DNA of 9,908 nt from Clostridia bacterium (GTDB taxonomy: Bacteria > Bacillota > Clostridia > Christensenellales > Borkfalkiaceae), in the NCBI GenBank assembly GCA_021205485.1, contig JAJPXK010000134.1, forward strand, positions 1 to 9,908, written 5' to 3'. This document shows positions 1 to 8,255 of this stretch, one piece after another. The translations under genes and the position numbers were made by a program. Numbering within the stretch: the first letter of the stretch is position 1; every line of letters starts with the position of its first letter. The notes under the pieces are model-generated. The model was not told the DNA's origin. It saw nothing but the letters and a program-made list of their open reading frames with translations, and made no database searches.

Positions 1-903
1 AACATCCCCCTTGCTAAAGCCATAGCGGCCAAGCTCAATACAACGCTCGGCGATATGGAACTCACTCATTTTTCGGACGGTGAAATATACGTGCGTTACG
101 AAGAATCCATAAGGGGCAAAGACGTATTCCTGATTCAGTCTACAAGCGATCCCGTAAACACCAACCTGATGGAGCTTCTTATAATGATTGACGCGGCGAA
201 ACGTGCCAGCGCGGGCAGAATTACCACGGTTATTCCCTATTTCGGTTACGCCCGCCAGGACAGGAAGGCCCGTTCGCGCGAACCGATAACGGCAAAGCTC
301 GTCGCCAACCTTATAACTTCCGCCGGGGCCGACAGGGTGCTCACAATGGATCTGCACTGCATGCAGATTCAGGGATTTTTCGATATCCCCCTCGATAACC
401 TCATAGGCGGACCTACCCTTTACAACCATTTCAAACCTAAGGTTGACGAAAATTTCGTAGTAGTTTCCCCCGATATAGGCTCGGTAAACCGCGCCCGCAA
501 GGTGGCCGCGAGGATGGACGCAAAAATGGCCATAATCGATAAACGCCGCCCTAAAGCCAACGTAATGGAAGTTATGAACATCATAGGCGATGTCGAGGGC
601 AAAAACTGCCTTATGGTTGACGATATGATAGACACGGCGGGCACGATAGTGCAGGGCGCCAAAGCTTTAAAACAGGCCGGCGCCAAAGAAATTTACGCCT
701 GCTGCTCGCACGGCGTTCTTTCCGGCCCCGCAATAGAGAGGCTTGCGTCCTCGCCTATAAGCGAACTCGCCATGCTCGATACCATAAACATACCCGAGGA
801 AAAGATGCTTCCCTCATTCAAGATGATATCCACGGCTTCTATTTTCGCCTCGGCTATAGAAAACGTTTATCTTGACAAACCTATGTCTAAAATTTACGAC
901 TGA
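1..903 (+). CDS. prs: Ribose-phosphate pyrophosphokinase (PRPP synthase), 5'-truncated by the window edge
   Basis: Transfers pyrophosphate from ATP to ribose 5-phosphate, giving PRPP for purine, pyrimidine, NAD, His and Trp synthesis in the cytosol. The frame is open from base 1 (NIPLAKAIAAKL...), so the ATG at 55 is internal. 300 residues are visible against about 310-320 for the family, so only about 10-15 N-terminal residues are missing. Class I landmarks are all present: DGEIYVR near the start, the ATP-loop segment YFGYARQDRKARSREPI, the metal/ATP motif MDLHCMQIQGFF, the flexible-loop segment SPDIGSVNRARKVA with DKRRP after it, the PRPP-binding loop VDDMIDTAGT, and HGVLSGPA. No key residue appears lost. 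The stop TGA is at 901-903. It is the first visible gene of a likely prs-pth-mfd run, an order I know from Clostridia. Identity is close to certain. Confidence 0.98.
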   Translation, partial: NIPLAKAIAAKLNTTLGDMELTHFSDGEIYVRYEESIRGKDVFLIQSTSDPVNTNLMELLIMIDAAKRASAGRITTVIPYFGYARQDRKARSREPITAKLVANLITSAGADRVLTMDLHCMQIQGFFDIPLDNLIGGPTLYNHFKPKVDENFVVVSPDIGSVNRARKVAARMDAKMAIIDKRRPKANVMEVMNIIGDVEGKNCLMVDDMIDTAGTIVQGAKALKQAGAKEIYACCSHGVLSGPAIERLASSPISELAMLDTINIPEEKMLPSFKMISTASIFASAIENVYLDKPMSKIYD

Positions 904-930
904 TAAAAAGTAAAAAATTGTCTCGCATTT

Positions 931-953
931 ACGCCACAGCAACCCTGTGGCGT
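931..953 (+). other. Short hairpin between prs and pth
   Basis: The arms 931-939 and 945-953 (ACGCCACAG / CTGTGGCGT) pair perfectly over 9 bp around a 5-base loop. On the plus strand it is followed by TTTACTGG, which is not a true U-tract. It could therefore be a weak or partial terminator, or an mRNA-processing/stability hairpin that sets prs apart from pth-mfd. The inverted repeat is directly visible; the function is inferred. Confidence 0.5.
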
Positions 954-975
954 TTACTGGCATTAAGGTTGCAAT

Positions 976-1539
976 ATGTATATAATAGTCGGTTTAGGTA
1001 ACCCCGAAGAAAAATATTTCAAAACATTCCACAATTTAGGCTACAACGCCGTAGGCGACGTCGCCGCAAAGCTCGGGGTAAAATTTAAAAAGAGGGAGTG
1101 CTCCTCTTATACGGCGGAGGCCAACGTTTCGGGCGAAAAAGTAATTTTGGCTCGCCCTCTTACATATATGAATAACAGCGGCGAGGCTGTAAAACAGCTC
1201 CTCGCAAAATATAAAGCGGACCCTTCTCAGCTTACGGTAATCTACGACGACTACGATATCCCTAAGGGGAAACTGAGAATACGTCCCGAAGGCAGCGGTG
1301 GCACTCACAACGGGATGAGGTCGGTCATAGCCGAAATCAATACCGAAAAATTTACCCGCATCCGCATCGGGATAAGGGATAGCGAAGTAAACATACCTAT
1401 CATCAACTACGTTCTGTCCGAAGTAAAAAAGGATGATTATTCCCTGTTCGTCTCTGCCTGCGAAAGGGCGGCGGATGCCGCGATATCGCTCGCGAAGGGT
1501 ACCCCTGCAGAACTGGTAATGACGGAATTTAACGGCTGA
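976..1539 (+). CDS. pth: Peptidyl-tRNA hydrolase, Pth family
   Basis: Cleaves the ester bond between peptide and tRNA in peptidyl-tRNAs that drop off the ribosome, recycling tRNA in the cytosol. The 187-residue length is normal for the family. The family residues are in order: Asn9 in GLGNP, the catalytic-type His19 in TFHNLGYNAV, Asn66 in TYMNNSGEAV, Asp91 in YDDYDIPKG (aligned by eye with the Asp that orients the catalytic His in E. coli Pth), and Asn112 in GTHNGMRS. The usual GGHNG is GTHNG here, a variant I believe is common in Clostridia. The ATG at 976 is preceded by AAGG at 965-968, 7 nt away, which supports the start. It lies 72 bp after prs and 31 bp before mfd, with no clear promoter of its own, so co-transcription is likely. 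Confidence 0.97.
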   Translation: MYIIVGLGNPEEKYFKTFHNLGYNAVGDVAAKLGVKFKKRECSSYTAEANVSGEKVILARPLTYMNNSGEAVKQLLAKYKADPSQLTVIYDDYDIPKGKLRIRPEGSGGTHNGMRSVIAEINTEKFTRIRIGIRDSEVNIPIINYVLSEVKKDDYSLFVSACERAADAAISLAKGTPAELVMTEFNG

Positions 1540-1570
1540 AAGACATTTTCAGCTCTGTAATCGGCAAAAA

Positions 1571-4500
1571 GTGGAAAGATTTTTTACTTACGACAATTTA
1601 GGCGGGGAATATAAATCCCTGCGCGACGACTGCCGCCTCGGTGTTCCGACGGCGGTTTTCGGCGTGTCCGATCCGCATAAATATCTTACGGCTTCGCTTA
1701 CGGAGGGCAAATTTTTATACGTTGCCGCAGACCAACTCTCCGCTCAGCGGGCTCACGCGGCGATCTCCTCGCTGACGGGCGAAAAGGCTACGCTTTTAAC
1801 GGCCAAAGACGACGTGCTTTTGTATAAAGACGCTGTTTCCAAAGATTCGTTATATTCAAGGCTCGCCGCCGTAAGCGAAATTGACGCTGGCGCCCGTATA
1901 ACGGTATGCGACGCAGAGGCCCTTTTGCAGCTTTTTCCTGCAAAAACCAGGTCGCTTGTATTAAACGTCGGCGAAGAATGCGATTACGCGTCGCTGCCTG
2001 CGGCGCTGACGGCTTCAGGCTACGCGAGGGAATACGATGTAGAGGCCAAGGGGAGTTTCGCCGTAAGGGGAGATATTATAGATATCTACCCTATAAACTG
2101 CTTGAATCCCGTAAGGATAGACTTTTTCGGCGACACGGTGGAACGCATACGCCCCTACGACGCGGTGACGGGCGATCGTCTGCCCGAAGTAAAGACGATA
2201 ACGATAATTTCCGCAGCCGAGGCCGTTATCCCCGAAAAAGATATGCCCGCGGTAAAAAAAGCGTTGTCTGACGGCCTTAAAAAATTTGCGGACATTCACG
2301 CCTTCCGCAGGGCTCAGGCCATTTCCGACGATATAAAGGGCAAGATGGATTGCGGCGTCTTCGCGGGGGCGAGTTATCTGATGCCGCTTCTTAGCAATAC
2401 CCGTACCGTTTTTGACGTAATTTCCAAAGATACACTCATTATTTTTGATGAATGCAAGCTGATAAACGATAAAGTCGAAGGGGTATATTCCGAGCATACA
2501 AACCGCTTTAAAGAGTTAAAGGCGGGCGGCGAGGTCTTCGATTTCAGCGTAAACCAGATAGCCCCCCCGGATTACTTTTTTAACGGCTTAAAAAATTACC
2601 GCTGTATGGCGGTGCAGAACTTTTTAAGCAGCACATTCTTCTTTCAGCCTTTAAAAACTTATAAATTAAAATCAACGCCCGTCCCTTCTTACCTCAACGT
2701 GTTCGACCAGTTTATAACCGACGCCAAAAACTGGCTTAAAGGGGGCTACCGCATGCTTGTATACTGCGGCAACCAGGGCAGGGCGGAAAAACTTACGCAA
2801 ATTTTATGCGACGAAGGCCTGCCCGTAAACCCTGTGCCCTACAAGCTTGAAACTTTAAGGGGCGTGGCTATTACCGAAGCCGAGCTCGCTCACGGCCTTG
2901 TAATTCACGAAAGCAAGCTTGTTATAATAGGCAGTTCGGATTTATATACAAAGTCCGCCGTTCAAAAACGCATACGCCGCAAACGCGGCGATATGTTCTC
3001 CGCCCCCGAAATAGGGCAGTACGCCGTACACGAAACTCACGGCGTAGGCAAAATCACCGGCACAAAAAAGATTGAAACCACCGACGGAATTAAGGAATAC
3101 GTAAGCGTGGAATATAAGGGCGGCGATATCCTGTATGTTCCCGTAGAGCAGATGGATATACTTTCCCGCTACGTCGGCGAAGAAAATCCCGCCCTCTCTA
3201 AAATAGGCGGGGCCGACTTTGAAAGGGTTAAAGAGAGGGTAAAGGCCTCGATAAAAAAACTCGCGTTCGACTTGAAGGAACTTTACTCCGAACGCAGCAA
3301 AAAAAAGGGCTACGCCTTCCCCGAAAACGCCGTGATGATGGAGGAATTTGAAAACGCCTTCAAATATGAAGAGACCCCCGACCAGTTGAGTTCCATTCAG
3401 GAAATCAAAGAGGATATGTGTTCAGACAAAGTGATGGACAGGCTGCTGTGCGGAGACGTCGGCTACGGCAAGACAGAAGTCGCCCTTCGGGCGGTGTATC
3501 TGTGCGTTTTAGGCGGCAAACAGGCGGCCATAATGTGCCCGAGCACAATTCTTGCCAACCAGCACTATGCTACGGCTGTCGAACGCTTCGCCGATTTCGG
3601 CGTAAGGGTAGAGTGCTTAACACGATTCAAAACCCCGTCGCAGCAGCAGGAAATACTCTCTAAGCTTGCAAACGGCCAGATAGATCTTTTAATCGGCACG
3701 CACAGGCTTCTTTCAAAAGATGTTGTGTTCTATGATTTAGGCCTTCTGGTTTTAGACGAAGAACAGCGTTTCGGCGTAGAGCATAAAGAGAGAATAAAGC
3801 ACATAAAAAACAACATAGACTGCCTTACCATGACTGCCACGCCTATACCGCGTACCCTTCATATGTCGCTTTCGGGCATAAGGGATATAAGCACTATAAA
3901 CACCCCGCCGAGGAAGCGGCTTCCCGTGCAGACTTATGTGGTGGAAGAGACCGAAACGCTTATACGCGACGCCTGCGTAAGGGAACTTTCCCGCGGAGGC
4001 CAGGTATTTATTTTATATAACAGGGTAGAAAGCATACAGACTTTCGCCGCAAAGGTCGCCGCTATAATGCCCGAAGCTTCCGTATGCTATATTCATGGCA
4101 GAATGGATAAAGACCGCCTTGAAAAGAGCATGATAGACTTCTGCGAGGGCAGGCACAATATCCTTGTAACCACAACGATAATAGAAAACGGCATAGATCT
4201 TCCTAACGCCAACACAATAATTGTCATAGACGCCGACAGGCTCGGCATCTCGCAGCTTTACCAGCTAAGGGGAAGGGTAGGCAGAAGTTCCCGTCTCGCT
4301 CACGCCTATTTTACCTACAAGGCTGAAAAGGTTTTATCGTCCGACGCCGCCGCGAGGCTCAAGGCCATTATGCAGTTTACCGAACTCGGCTCAGGCTTTA
4401 AAATCGCCATGCGGGACCTTGAAATAAGGGGCGCTGGCAATGTTTTAGGGGCTGAACAGCACGGGCATATGGATAAAGTAGGCTACGAGCTGTACTCAAA

Positions 4501-4981
4501 ACTTTTAAAGGAAGAGCTTACGGGCGAAAAACAGACCGCCGCAGAGCTTGACATAAAGGCCACGGCGTACATTCCCGAAAATTATGTGGAATCCCCCGCG
4601 GGCAGGATGGACTGCTACAAGCAGATTGCTGAAATACGTTCTGTCGCCGACTATAAAAGGGTATGCCTTTCTATAGAAGACTACTACGGCGAGATGCCCG
4701 ACGAGGTGTTAAACCTTCTTATAATAGCGGTGTTAAAATCGTACGCGGCAAAATTTTCCATCAGAAAAATTACCGTAAGCAGCAAGGCCGCCGAACTGGA
4801 ACTTTCCTCTATAGAGACGTTAGGCGACAAAAGAATTAAAGCCGCGCTGGACAAGACTGCGGGCAATACAACCCTTTCAGTCGCTTCGTCGCCTAAAATT
4901 TTATTCAGGCCTAAGGCTAATCCCGCAAAAACTATGATAGATATGACTAATTTTTTAAAATTTGCGGTAAGTTTTGCGTAA
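1571..4981 (+). CDS. mfd: Transcription-repair coupling factor Mfd
   Basis: A DNA translocase that pushes or removes RNA polymerase stalled at lesions and recruits UvrA for nucleotide excision repair. The 1136 residues fit the family (about 1150-1180). An N-terminal UvrB-like module includes GSFAVRGDIIDIYP (the usual RGG is RGD here) and PVRIDFFGD. The RNA-polymerase-interacting domain lies near residues 481-530 (IGQYAVHETHGVGKI...YVPVEQMDIL). The SF2/RecG-like motor follows, with Walker A GDVGYGKT (628-635), Walker B DEEQ (729-732), TATPIPRT (755-762) and the arginine-finger motif QLRGRVGR (898-905). The C-terminal TRCF domain starts near residue 1000. The start is GTG without a good Shine-Dalgarno upstream. 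It is accepted because the frame gives the expected N-terminal length and no nearby in-frame ATG is better. Weak initiation or coupling to pth, whose stop is 31 bp upstream, would explain it. Intact, no frameshift seen. Confidence 0.98.
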   Translation: MERFFTYDNLGGEYKSLRDDCRLGVPTAVFGVSDPHKYLTASLTEGKFLYVAADQLSAQRAHAAISSLTGEKATLLTAKDDVLLYKDAVSKDSLYSRLAAVSEIDAGARITVCDAEALLQLFPAKTRSLVLNVGEECDYASLPAALTASGYAREYDVEAKGSFAVRGDIIDIYPINCLNPVRIDFFGDTVERIRPYDAVTGDRLPEVKTITIISAAEAVIPEKDMPAVKKALSDGLKKFADIHAFRRAQAISDDIKGKMDCGVFAGASYLMPLLSNTRTVFDVISKDTLIIFDECKLINDKVEGVYSEHTNRFKELKAGGEVFDFSVNQIAPPDYFFNGLKNYRCMAVQNFLSSTFFFQPLKTYKLKSTPVPSYLNVFDQFITDAKNWLKGGYRMLVYCGNQGRAEKLTQILCDEGLPVNPVPYKLETLRGVAITEAELAHGLVIHESKLVIIGSSDLYTKSAVQKRIRRKRGDMFSAPEIGQYAVHETHGVGKITGTKKIETTDGIKEYVSVEYKGGDILYVPVEQMDILSRYVGEENPALSKIGGADFERVKERVKASIKKLAFDLKELYSERSKKKGYAFPENAVMMEEFENAFKYEETPDQLSSIQEIKEDMCSDKVMDRLLCGDVGYGKTEVALRAVYLCVLGGKQAAIMCPSTILANQHYATAVERFADFGVRVECLTRFKTPSQQQEILSKLANGQIDLLIGTHRLLSKDVVFYDLGLLVLDEEQRFGVEHKERIKHIKNNIDCLTMTATPIPRTLHMSLSGIRDISTINTPPRKRLPVQTYVVEETETLIRDACVRELSRGGQVFILYNRVESIQTFAAKVAAIMPEASVCYIHGRMDKDRLEKSMIDFCEGRHNILVTTTIIENGIDLPNANTIIVIDADRLGISQLYQLRGRVGRSSRLAHAYFTYKAEKVLSSDAAARLKAIMQFTELGSGFKIAMRDLEIRGAGNVLGAEQHGHMDKVGYELYSKLLKEELTGEKQTAAELDIKATAYIPENYVESPAGRMDCYKQIAEIRSVADYKRVCLSIEDYYGEMPDEVLNLLIIAVLKSYAAKFSIRKITVSSKAAELELSSIETLGDKRIKAALDKTAGNTTLSVASSPKILFRPKANPAKTMIDMTNFLKFAVSFA

Positions 4982-4997
4982 TTTTTTGTAAAATGAT

Positions 4998-5026
4998 TTG
5001 CTATAACGGCTAAATTATTATATAAT
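4998..5026 (+). promoter_or_regulatory. Sigma-A-type promoter of the lipoprotein gene
   Basis: A perfect -10 hexamer TATAAT (5021-5026) lies 17 bp after TTGCTA (4998-5003), which matches TTGACA at four of six positions. Transcription would start near 5033 and leave a leader of about 50 nt with GGAGA at 5069-5073, 8 nt before the ATG. This suggests the lipoprotein gene can be transcribed separately from mfd. No convincing terminator is visible between mfd and this promoter, so read-through from mfd is also possible. Confidence 0.75.
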
Positions 5027-5081
5027 GGTTACTGTGCCGTATGGCATTTAAGAACGATATATAAGTTCGGAGAAATCTTTT

Positions 5082-7283
5082 ATGAAAAGAAGAACTAAAA
5101 TATTAAGCCTGCTGGCTGCGGGCGCCGTAACAAGCACGGCGGTATTTTCAGGCTGTTCGCTTGTTTCTACCAATCCTCAGGCGGATATGGAGCAGGTTAT
5201 AGCGACGGTGGACATAACTTCGTCCATTGAAGATGGCGACGACCTGTACGCGTATACAAGCGCCATAAGCGAAGAAAAGGAAATAACAAAACGCGACCTT
5301 GTGGCTTACTTTATAAGCGCGGGCTATTCATATTTAAGCAGCGGCTCAACCTACGGCGAAACGTTTGAAACCCTCGCCGAGGCCCTTGTGGATAACGAAA
5401 TTTTAATCCAGTATTCCGTTATGGCTACTCTTTATGATATGGTAGATACCGAGTACGACAAAACTGCGTTAACCACATATTCTTCCAAAACAGAGGTAGA
5501 GGCGTACGAGTGGCTTCTTGACTATCAGTCGCAGGTAATAAGCGAAAAGAGCGGCGAGGACGCTGTGGATTATTCCCTTCTTTGCAAGTATTCGATCTAT
5601 CAGTCGGTAAATAATTCTATAGACTCTTACGAAGAAGATATCCTTGACATCGACGACGACAGCGAAAGTTCTTCTGCGACATTGCCTACAAACGTTGATA
5701 CCGAGGTGGACAATTACTACCCCGTAACCGATAACGGCGACCTTGACTACGGCATTTACACTGGCTATACGGGCGCCTTGATAGGCGACAGCGGAACATA
5801 CTCCGACGATATGCTTGAAGGCTCAAACTATTATACCCGCGCCAAGGCGTACAATAAATATATACAGGTGCTTGACGCCAACTACCTTATTCTTGACGAT
5901 GAGGACGTTACCGACGTTTACAGCCTCAATTATATACAAAACCAGTATCTGACGCTTCTGCGCGAACAGCTTGTCTCCAATTATTACGAGATTTACGAGC
6001 TTAAATTTGCCGAAAAGATGCTTGATTCCGACGGCGACGGCACAGAAGATTACACTTACCTTCAAAACCGTTACGACGTATTAAAGGCTCAGCAGTCGTC
6101 AGATTACACCGATTCTTCAAGTTATTCTTCGGCTTTAAGCAATATGTCATCTTCGTCGTTTGTGCTTTACAGCCCCGAAGGCGGCACATTCGGCTATGTG
6201 TATAACATACTCGCTCAGTTTACAACGTCTCAGTCATCCGCCCTTACATCGTTATCAACAATGGTGGACAACGACCTTATTTCGCAGGACGATTACTATT
6301 ACGAGCGTAACCAGCTTCTTAAAAACGTAACAACCTACGACCAGCGTTCAAGCTGGTTCAACGGCGGCATAGATTACAGCTTTGACGCGACAGAGTATTA
6401 TACGGCTGACGAATATTACGGCAACAGCGATTACCTTTTCTTTGAAGATAACCTTACCGATACAACACGGTACGAAAGCCTTGAAAATTACTACGGCAAG
6501 TACGCATTCAACGGTACGGCGATACTCAACGAGGACGAAGAAACCTACACAATAATTACAAACAAACTCGATGTAGACGGCCTGCTCGGTGAATTTGAAG
6601 GGTATATTAACTTTGTTCTCGGGCTTGAAGGCATTTCGGGCACCGCAAGCAGTACTAAAACCACTGATTATTACCTGACAACAACCTTTACAGACGGAAA
6701 TTACAGTTCAGAAACGGACGGCGTAATAGATTACAGCAAATTTATTTACGCTATCGGCGAGGTAGCCATCGACGAAACGTTTGATATGGCAGACCTTACC
6801 AATATTAATTCAAGCTATTACACAATAATGAGCGCCGTAAACGAATTGCAGTACGCTTACACAACAGATACCTCGATACTCTCTACCTACGTAGGCTATT
6901 CTCTCGCTTACACGGGCGAAGGTACGACAAGCTATGTTCTTGAATTTGAATACGCCGCAAAAGACGCTATAGAAAGGGCGGCAGTAGAAAACGGAGGCAA
7001 GGGCGCGGGTACCTACTGCGTTGTAGCTACCGACTACGGCTGGCATCTGATATATGTAACGGCTACCCTTACGGCAGGCGAAACTTATACCCCTGATTGG
7101 TCAAGAGTTAAAACCGAGGGCACTTTTGAATACAACTTCTACGAAATGCTTAAAGAAACTGATATTGAAAGCGCTTCTTCCGAGCATCAGCAGAACCTTA
7201 TAGTCAAATACTACAACGACTGCGTAACAATATACGAAGACACGTTCGAAGACCTCACATCTCTCACCACAACATTGAGCTGA
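5082..7283 (+). CDS. Secreted lipoprotein, PrsA/SurA-like (putative foldase, PPIase core degenerate)
   Basis: 733 residues. The N-terminus is a lipoprotein signal peptide: basic MKRRTK, a hydrophobic stretch, then the lipobox FSGC with Cys25 as the lipidation site, so the protein is anchored outside the membrane. Residues about 38-115 (VIATVD..., EITKRDLVAYF, then a helix-like LAEALVDNEILIQYSV) resemble the SurA/PrsA N-terminal chaperone segment. Near the end, DYGWHLIYVT (about 651-660) resembles the closing strand of parvulin PPIase domains. I cannot trace the rest of the parvulin active site, so isomerase activity is doubtful. The middle is very acidic and rich in Tyr, Ser, Thr and Asp, and carries DSDGDGTED (315-323), a DxDxDGxxD calcium-loop pattern. 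PrsA-like proteins are usually about 300-350 residues, so this one is about twice the usual size. A PrsA-like gene after mfd is a familiar clostridial order. Envelope location is well supported; the foldase role is inferred. Confidence 0.8.
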   Translation: MKRRTKILSLLAAGAVTSTAVFSGCSLVSTNPQADMEQVIATVDITSSIEDGDDLYAYTSAISEEKEITKRDLVAYFISAGYSYLSSGSTYGETFETLAEALVDNEILIQYSVMATLYDMVDTEYDKTALTTYSSKTEVEAYEWLLDYQSQVISEKSGEDAVDYSLLCKYSIYQSVNNSIDSYEEDILDIDDDSESSSATLPTNVDTEVDNYYPVTDNGDLDYGIYTGYTGALIGDSGTYSDDMLEGSNYYTRAKAYNKYIQVLDANYLILDDEDVTDVYSLNYIQNQYLTLLREQLVSNYYEIYELKFAEKMLDSDGDGTEDYTYLQNRYDVLKAQQSSDYTDSSSYSSALSNMSSSSFVLYSPEGGTFGYVYNILAQFTTSQSSALTSLSTMVDNDLISQDDYYYERNQLLKNVTTYDQRSSWFNGGIDYSFDATEYYTADEYYGNSDYLFFEDNLTDTTRYESLENYYGKYAFNGTAILNEDEETYTIITNKLDVDGLLGEFEGYINFVLGLEGISGTASSTKTTDYYLTTTFTDGNYSSETDGVIDYSKFIYAIGEVAIDETFDMADLTNINSSYYTIMSAVNELQYAYTTDTSILSTYVGYSLAYTGEGTTSYVLEFEYAAKDAIERAAVENGGKGAGTYCVVATDYGWHLIYVTATLTAGETYTPDWSRVKTEGTFEYNFYEMLKETDIESASSEHQQNLIVKYYNDCVTIYEDTFEDLTSLTTTLS

Positions 7284-7306
7284 TAAATACAAAAGCAATA
7301 AAAATT

Positions 7307-7335
7307 ATACACCTCTTTACGGGGTGTATTTTTTT
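7307..7335 (+). terminator. Rho-independent terminator after the lipoprotein gene
   Basis: The arms 7307-7315 (ATACACCTC) and 7321-7329 (GGGGTGTAT) form a 9-bp stem with one G-T pair and a 5-base loop. The run of T residues at 7329-7335 follows directly. It lies 24 bp after the lipoprotein stop and separates that gene from uppP. Confidence 0.9.
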
Positions 7336-7344
7336 ATGCAAAGT

Positions 7345-7371
7345 TTGCTGTAATATATAATAATGTATAAG
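7345..7371 (+). promoter_or_regulatory. Probable promoter region of uppP
   Basis: An AT-rich stretch between the terminator and uppP contains TATAAT at 7356-7361 and TATAAG at 7366-7371, the latter directly preceded by TG. The best -35 candidate is TTGCTG at 7345-7350, but its distance to TATAAG is only 15 bp, and the perfect TATAAT lacks a good -35 at 17 bp. Because a strong terminator precedes uppP, some promoter must lie here. The exact hexamers are uncertain. Confidence 0.45.
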
Positions 7372-7409
7372 CATATATTAAACCGTTGAAATTATTTTAA
7401 AGGTTTGGT

Positions 7410-8216
7410 ATGACTACTTTTCAGGCGTTGCTGTTAGGAATAGTACAGGGGCTTACCGAGTTTTTGCCTGTATCTTCAAGCGGACATCTCGTTCTTCTGC
7501 AAAATCTGTTCAATATAGATCTCTCGGGCGTAGACATGTTTTACGACATTACGCTTCATTTAGGCACTTTATTTGCCGTTTTCGCGGTGTTTTATAAGGA
7601 TATATTTAACTTATTCAGACGCCCGGGGAAGAACCTTTTATACCTTATTTTCGCAAGCCTGCCCGCAGCAGTCGTCGGCATATTTTTCGGCGATATCATA
7701 GACGAACTTTTTTTCGGCGGAAAGTATCTTTTTATATGTTTTTTAATCACGGCGGCGATGCTCGCCTCTGCTCAGATTTACGCTAAAAAAAGTAAAAACG
7801 TATTGCCTTTAAACAAAAAAAGCGTAGCCGTTATGGCGTTGGCGCAAGCCGTTGCCGTAATCCCCGGGATTTCCCGAAGCGGGGCGACCGCCGCGGCGGG
7901 CACCCTTGCGGGCGCTGACAGGGAACAGGCTGCAAAATTCTCTTTTTTAATGAGTATTCCCGTAATCGCGGGCAGTTTTTTTATTACGCTTGTAAAGGGA
8001 ATAGGGGGAGGGGAGTTTGCCTCCGTCTTTATAAATTCGGGGCAAAATTTAGGCCTGTGCGTAGCCGTAAGCATAGCCGCGGCCGCGGTTTCTTCCCTCG
8101 CCTCGGTAAAAATTATGCTCAAAGCCGCAACAAAGGCTAATTACATACCTTTTATCGTATATCTTTTAATTTTATCCGCCCTGTGCGCTTATCTCACGTT
8201 TTCGGGCAGGTTATAA
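7410..8216 (+). CDS. uppP: Undecaprenyl-diphosphatase (BacA/UppP family)
   Basis: An integral membrane enzyme that dephosphorylates undecaprenyl pyrophosphate on the outer face of the membrane. This returns the lipid carrier for peptidoglycan and other wall polymers, and extra activity gives bacitracin tolerance in known homologues. The 268 residues are normal for the family. Both signature loops are intact: GLTEFLPVSSSGHLVL (14-29) with Glu17, the Ser cluster 22-24 and His26, and PGISRSGAT (152-160) with the essential-type Arg156. About eight hydrophobic segments are visible, roughly at 5-30, 45-62, 76-97, 106-122, 138-152, 178-198, 214-232 and 245-264. The ATG at 7410 follows AAAGG (7399-7403) by 6 nt. 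It is a single-gene unit bounded by terminators on both sides. Its neighbours, a lipoprotein and the SRP RNA, also serve the envelope. Confidence 0.97.
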   Translation: MTTFQALLLGIVQGLTEFLPVSSSGHLVLLQNLFNIDLSGVDMFYDITLHLGTLFAVFAVFYKDIFNLFRRPGKNLLYLIFASLPAAVVGIFFGDIIDELFFGGKYLFICFLITAAMLASAQIYAKKSKNVLPLNKKSVAVMALAQAVAVIPGISRSGATAAAGTLAGADREQAAKFSFLMSIPVIAGSFFITLVKGIGGGEFASVFINSGQNLGLCVAVSIAAAAVSSLASVKIMLKAATKANYIPFIVYLLILSALCAYLTFSGRL

Positions 8217-8219
8217 GAA

Positions 8220-8248
8220 AAAACTTCGCCGTAAAATGGCGAAGTTTT
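8220..8248. terminator. Bidirectional terminator shared by uppP (+) and the SRP RNA (-)
   Basis: A perfect 11-bp stem (8220-8230 with 8238-8248, core ACTTCGCC/GGCGAAGT) encloses a 7-base loop. On the plus strand the stem ends in TTTT. On the minus strand the complement of 8218-8223 gives an unbroken run of six T, so the hairpin is at least as good for transcripts arriving from ffs. It begins 3 bp after the uppP stop and lies just beyond the SRP RNA 3' end. Confidence 0.9.
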
Positions 8249-8255
8249 AAACAAA

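Noticed and set aside
55..57. ATG at 55 as the prs start
   Set aside because: The frame is open back to base 1 and the residues before it (NIPLAKAIAAKL) match the family N-terminus, so the true start is outside the window.
1906..2497. Open frames on both strands inside mfd (1906-2271 +, 2015-2497 -)
   Set aside because: They overlap the intact, motif-complete mfd frame in other phases, have Arg-rich or low-complexity composition, and show no ribosome site or family resemblance.
5035..5046. Small inverted repeat TGCC/GGCA in the lipoprotein leader, considered as a riboswitch or operator
   Set aside because: Only 4 bp of pairing in a leader of about 50 nt, too short for a riboswitch and likely by chance.
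5823..7298. Several short minus-strand open frames opposite the lipoprotein gene
   Set aside because: They arise from the Asp/Tyr-rich codons (GAC, TAC) read in reverse. The plus-strand gene has a promoter, ribosome site, signal peptide and terminator.
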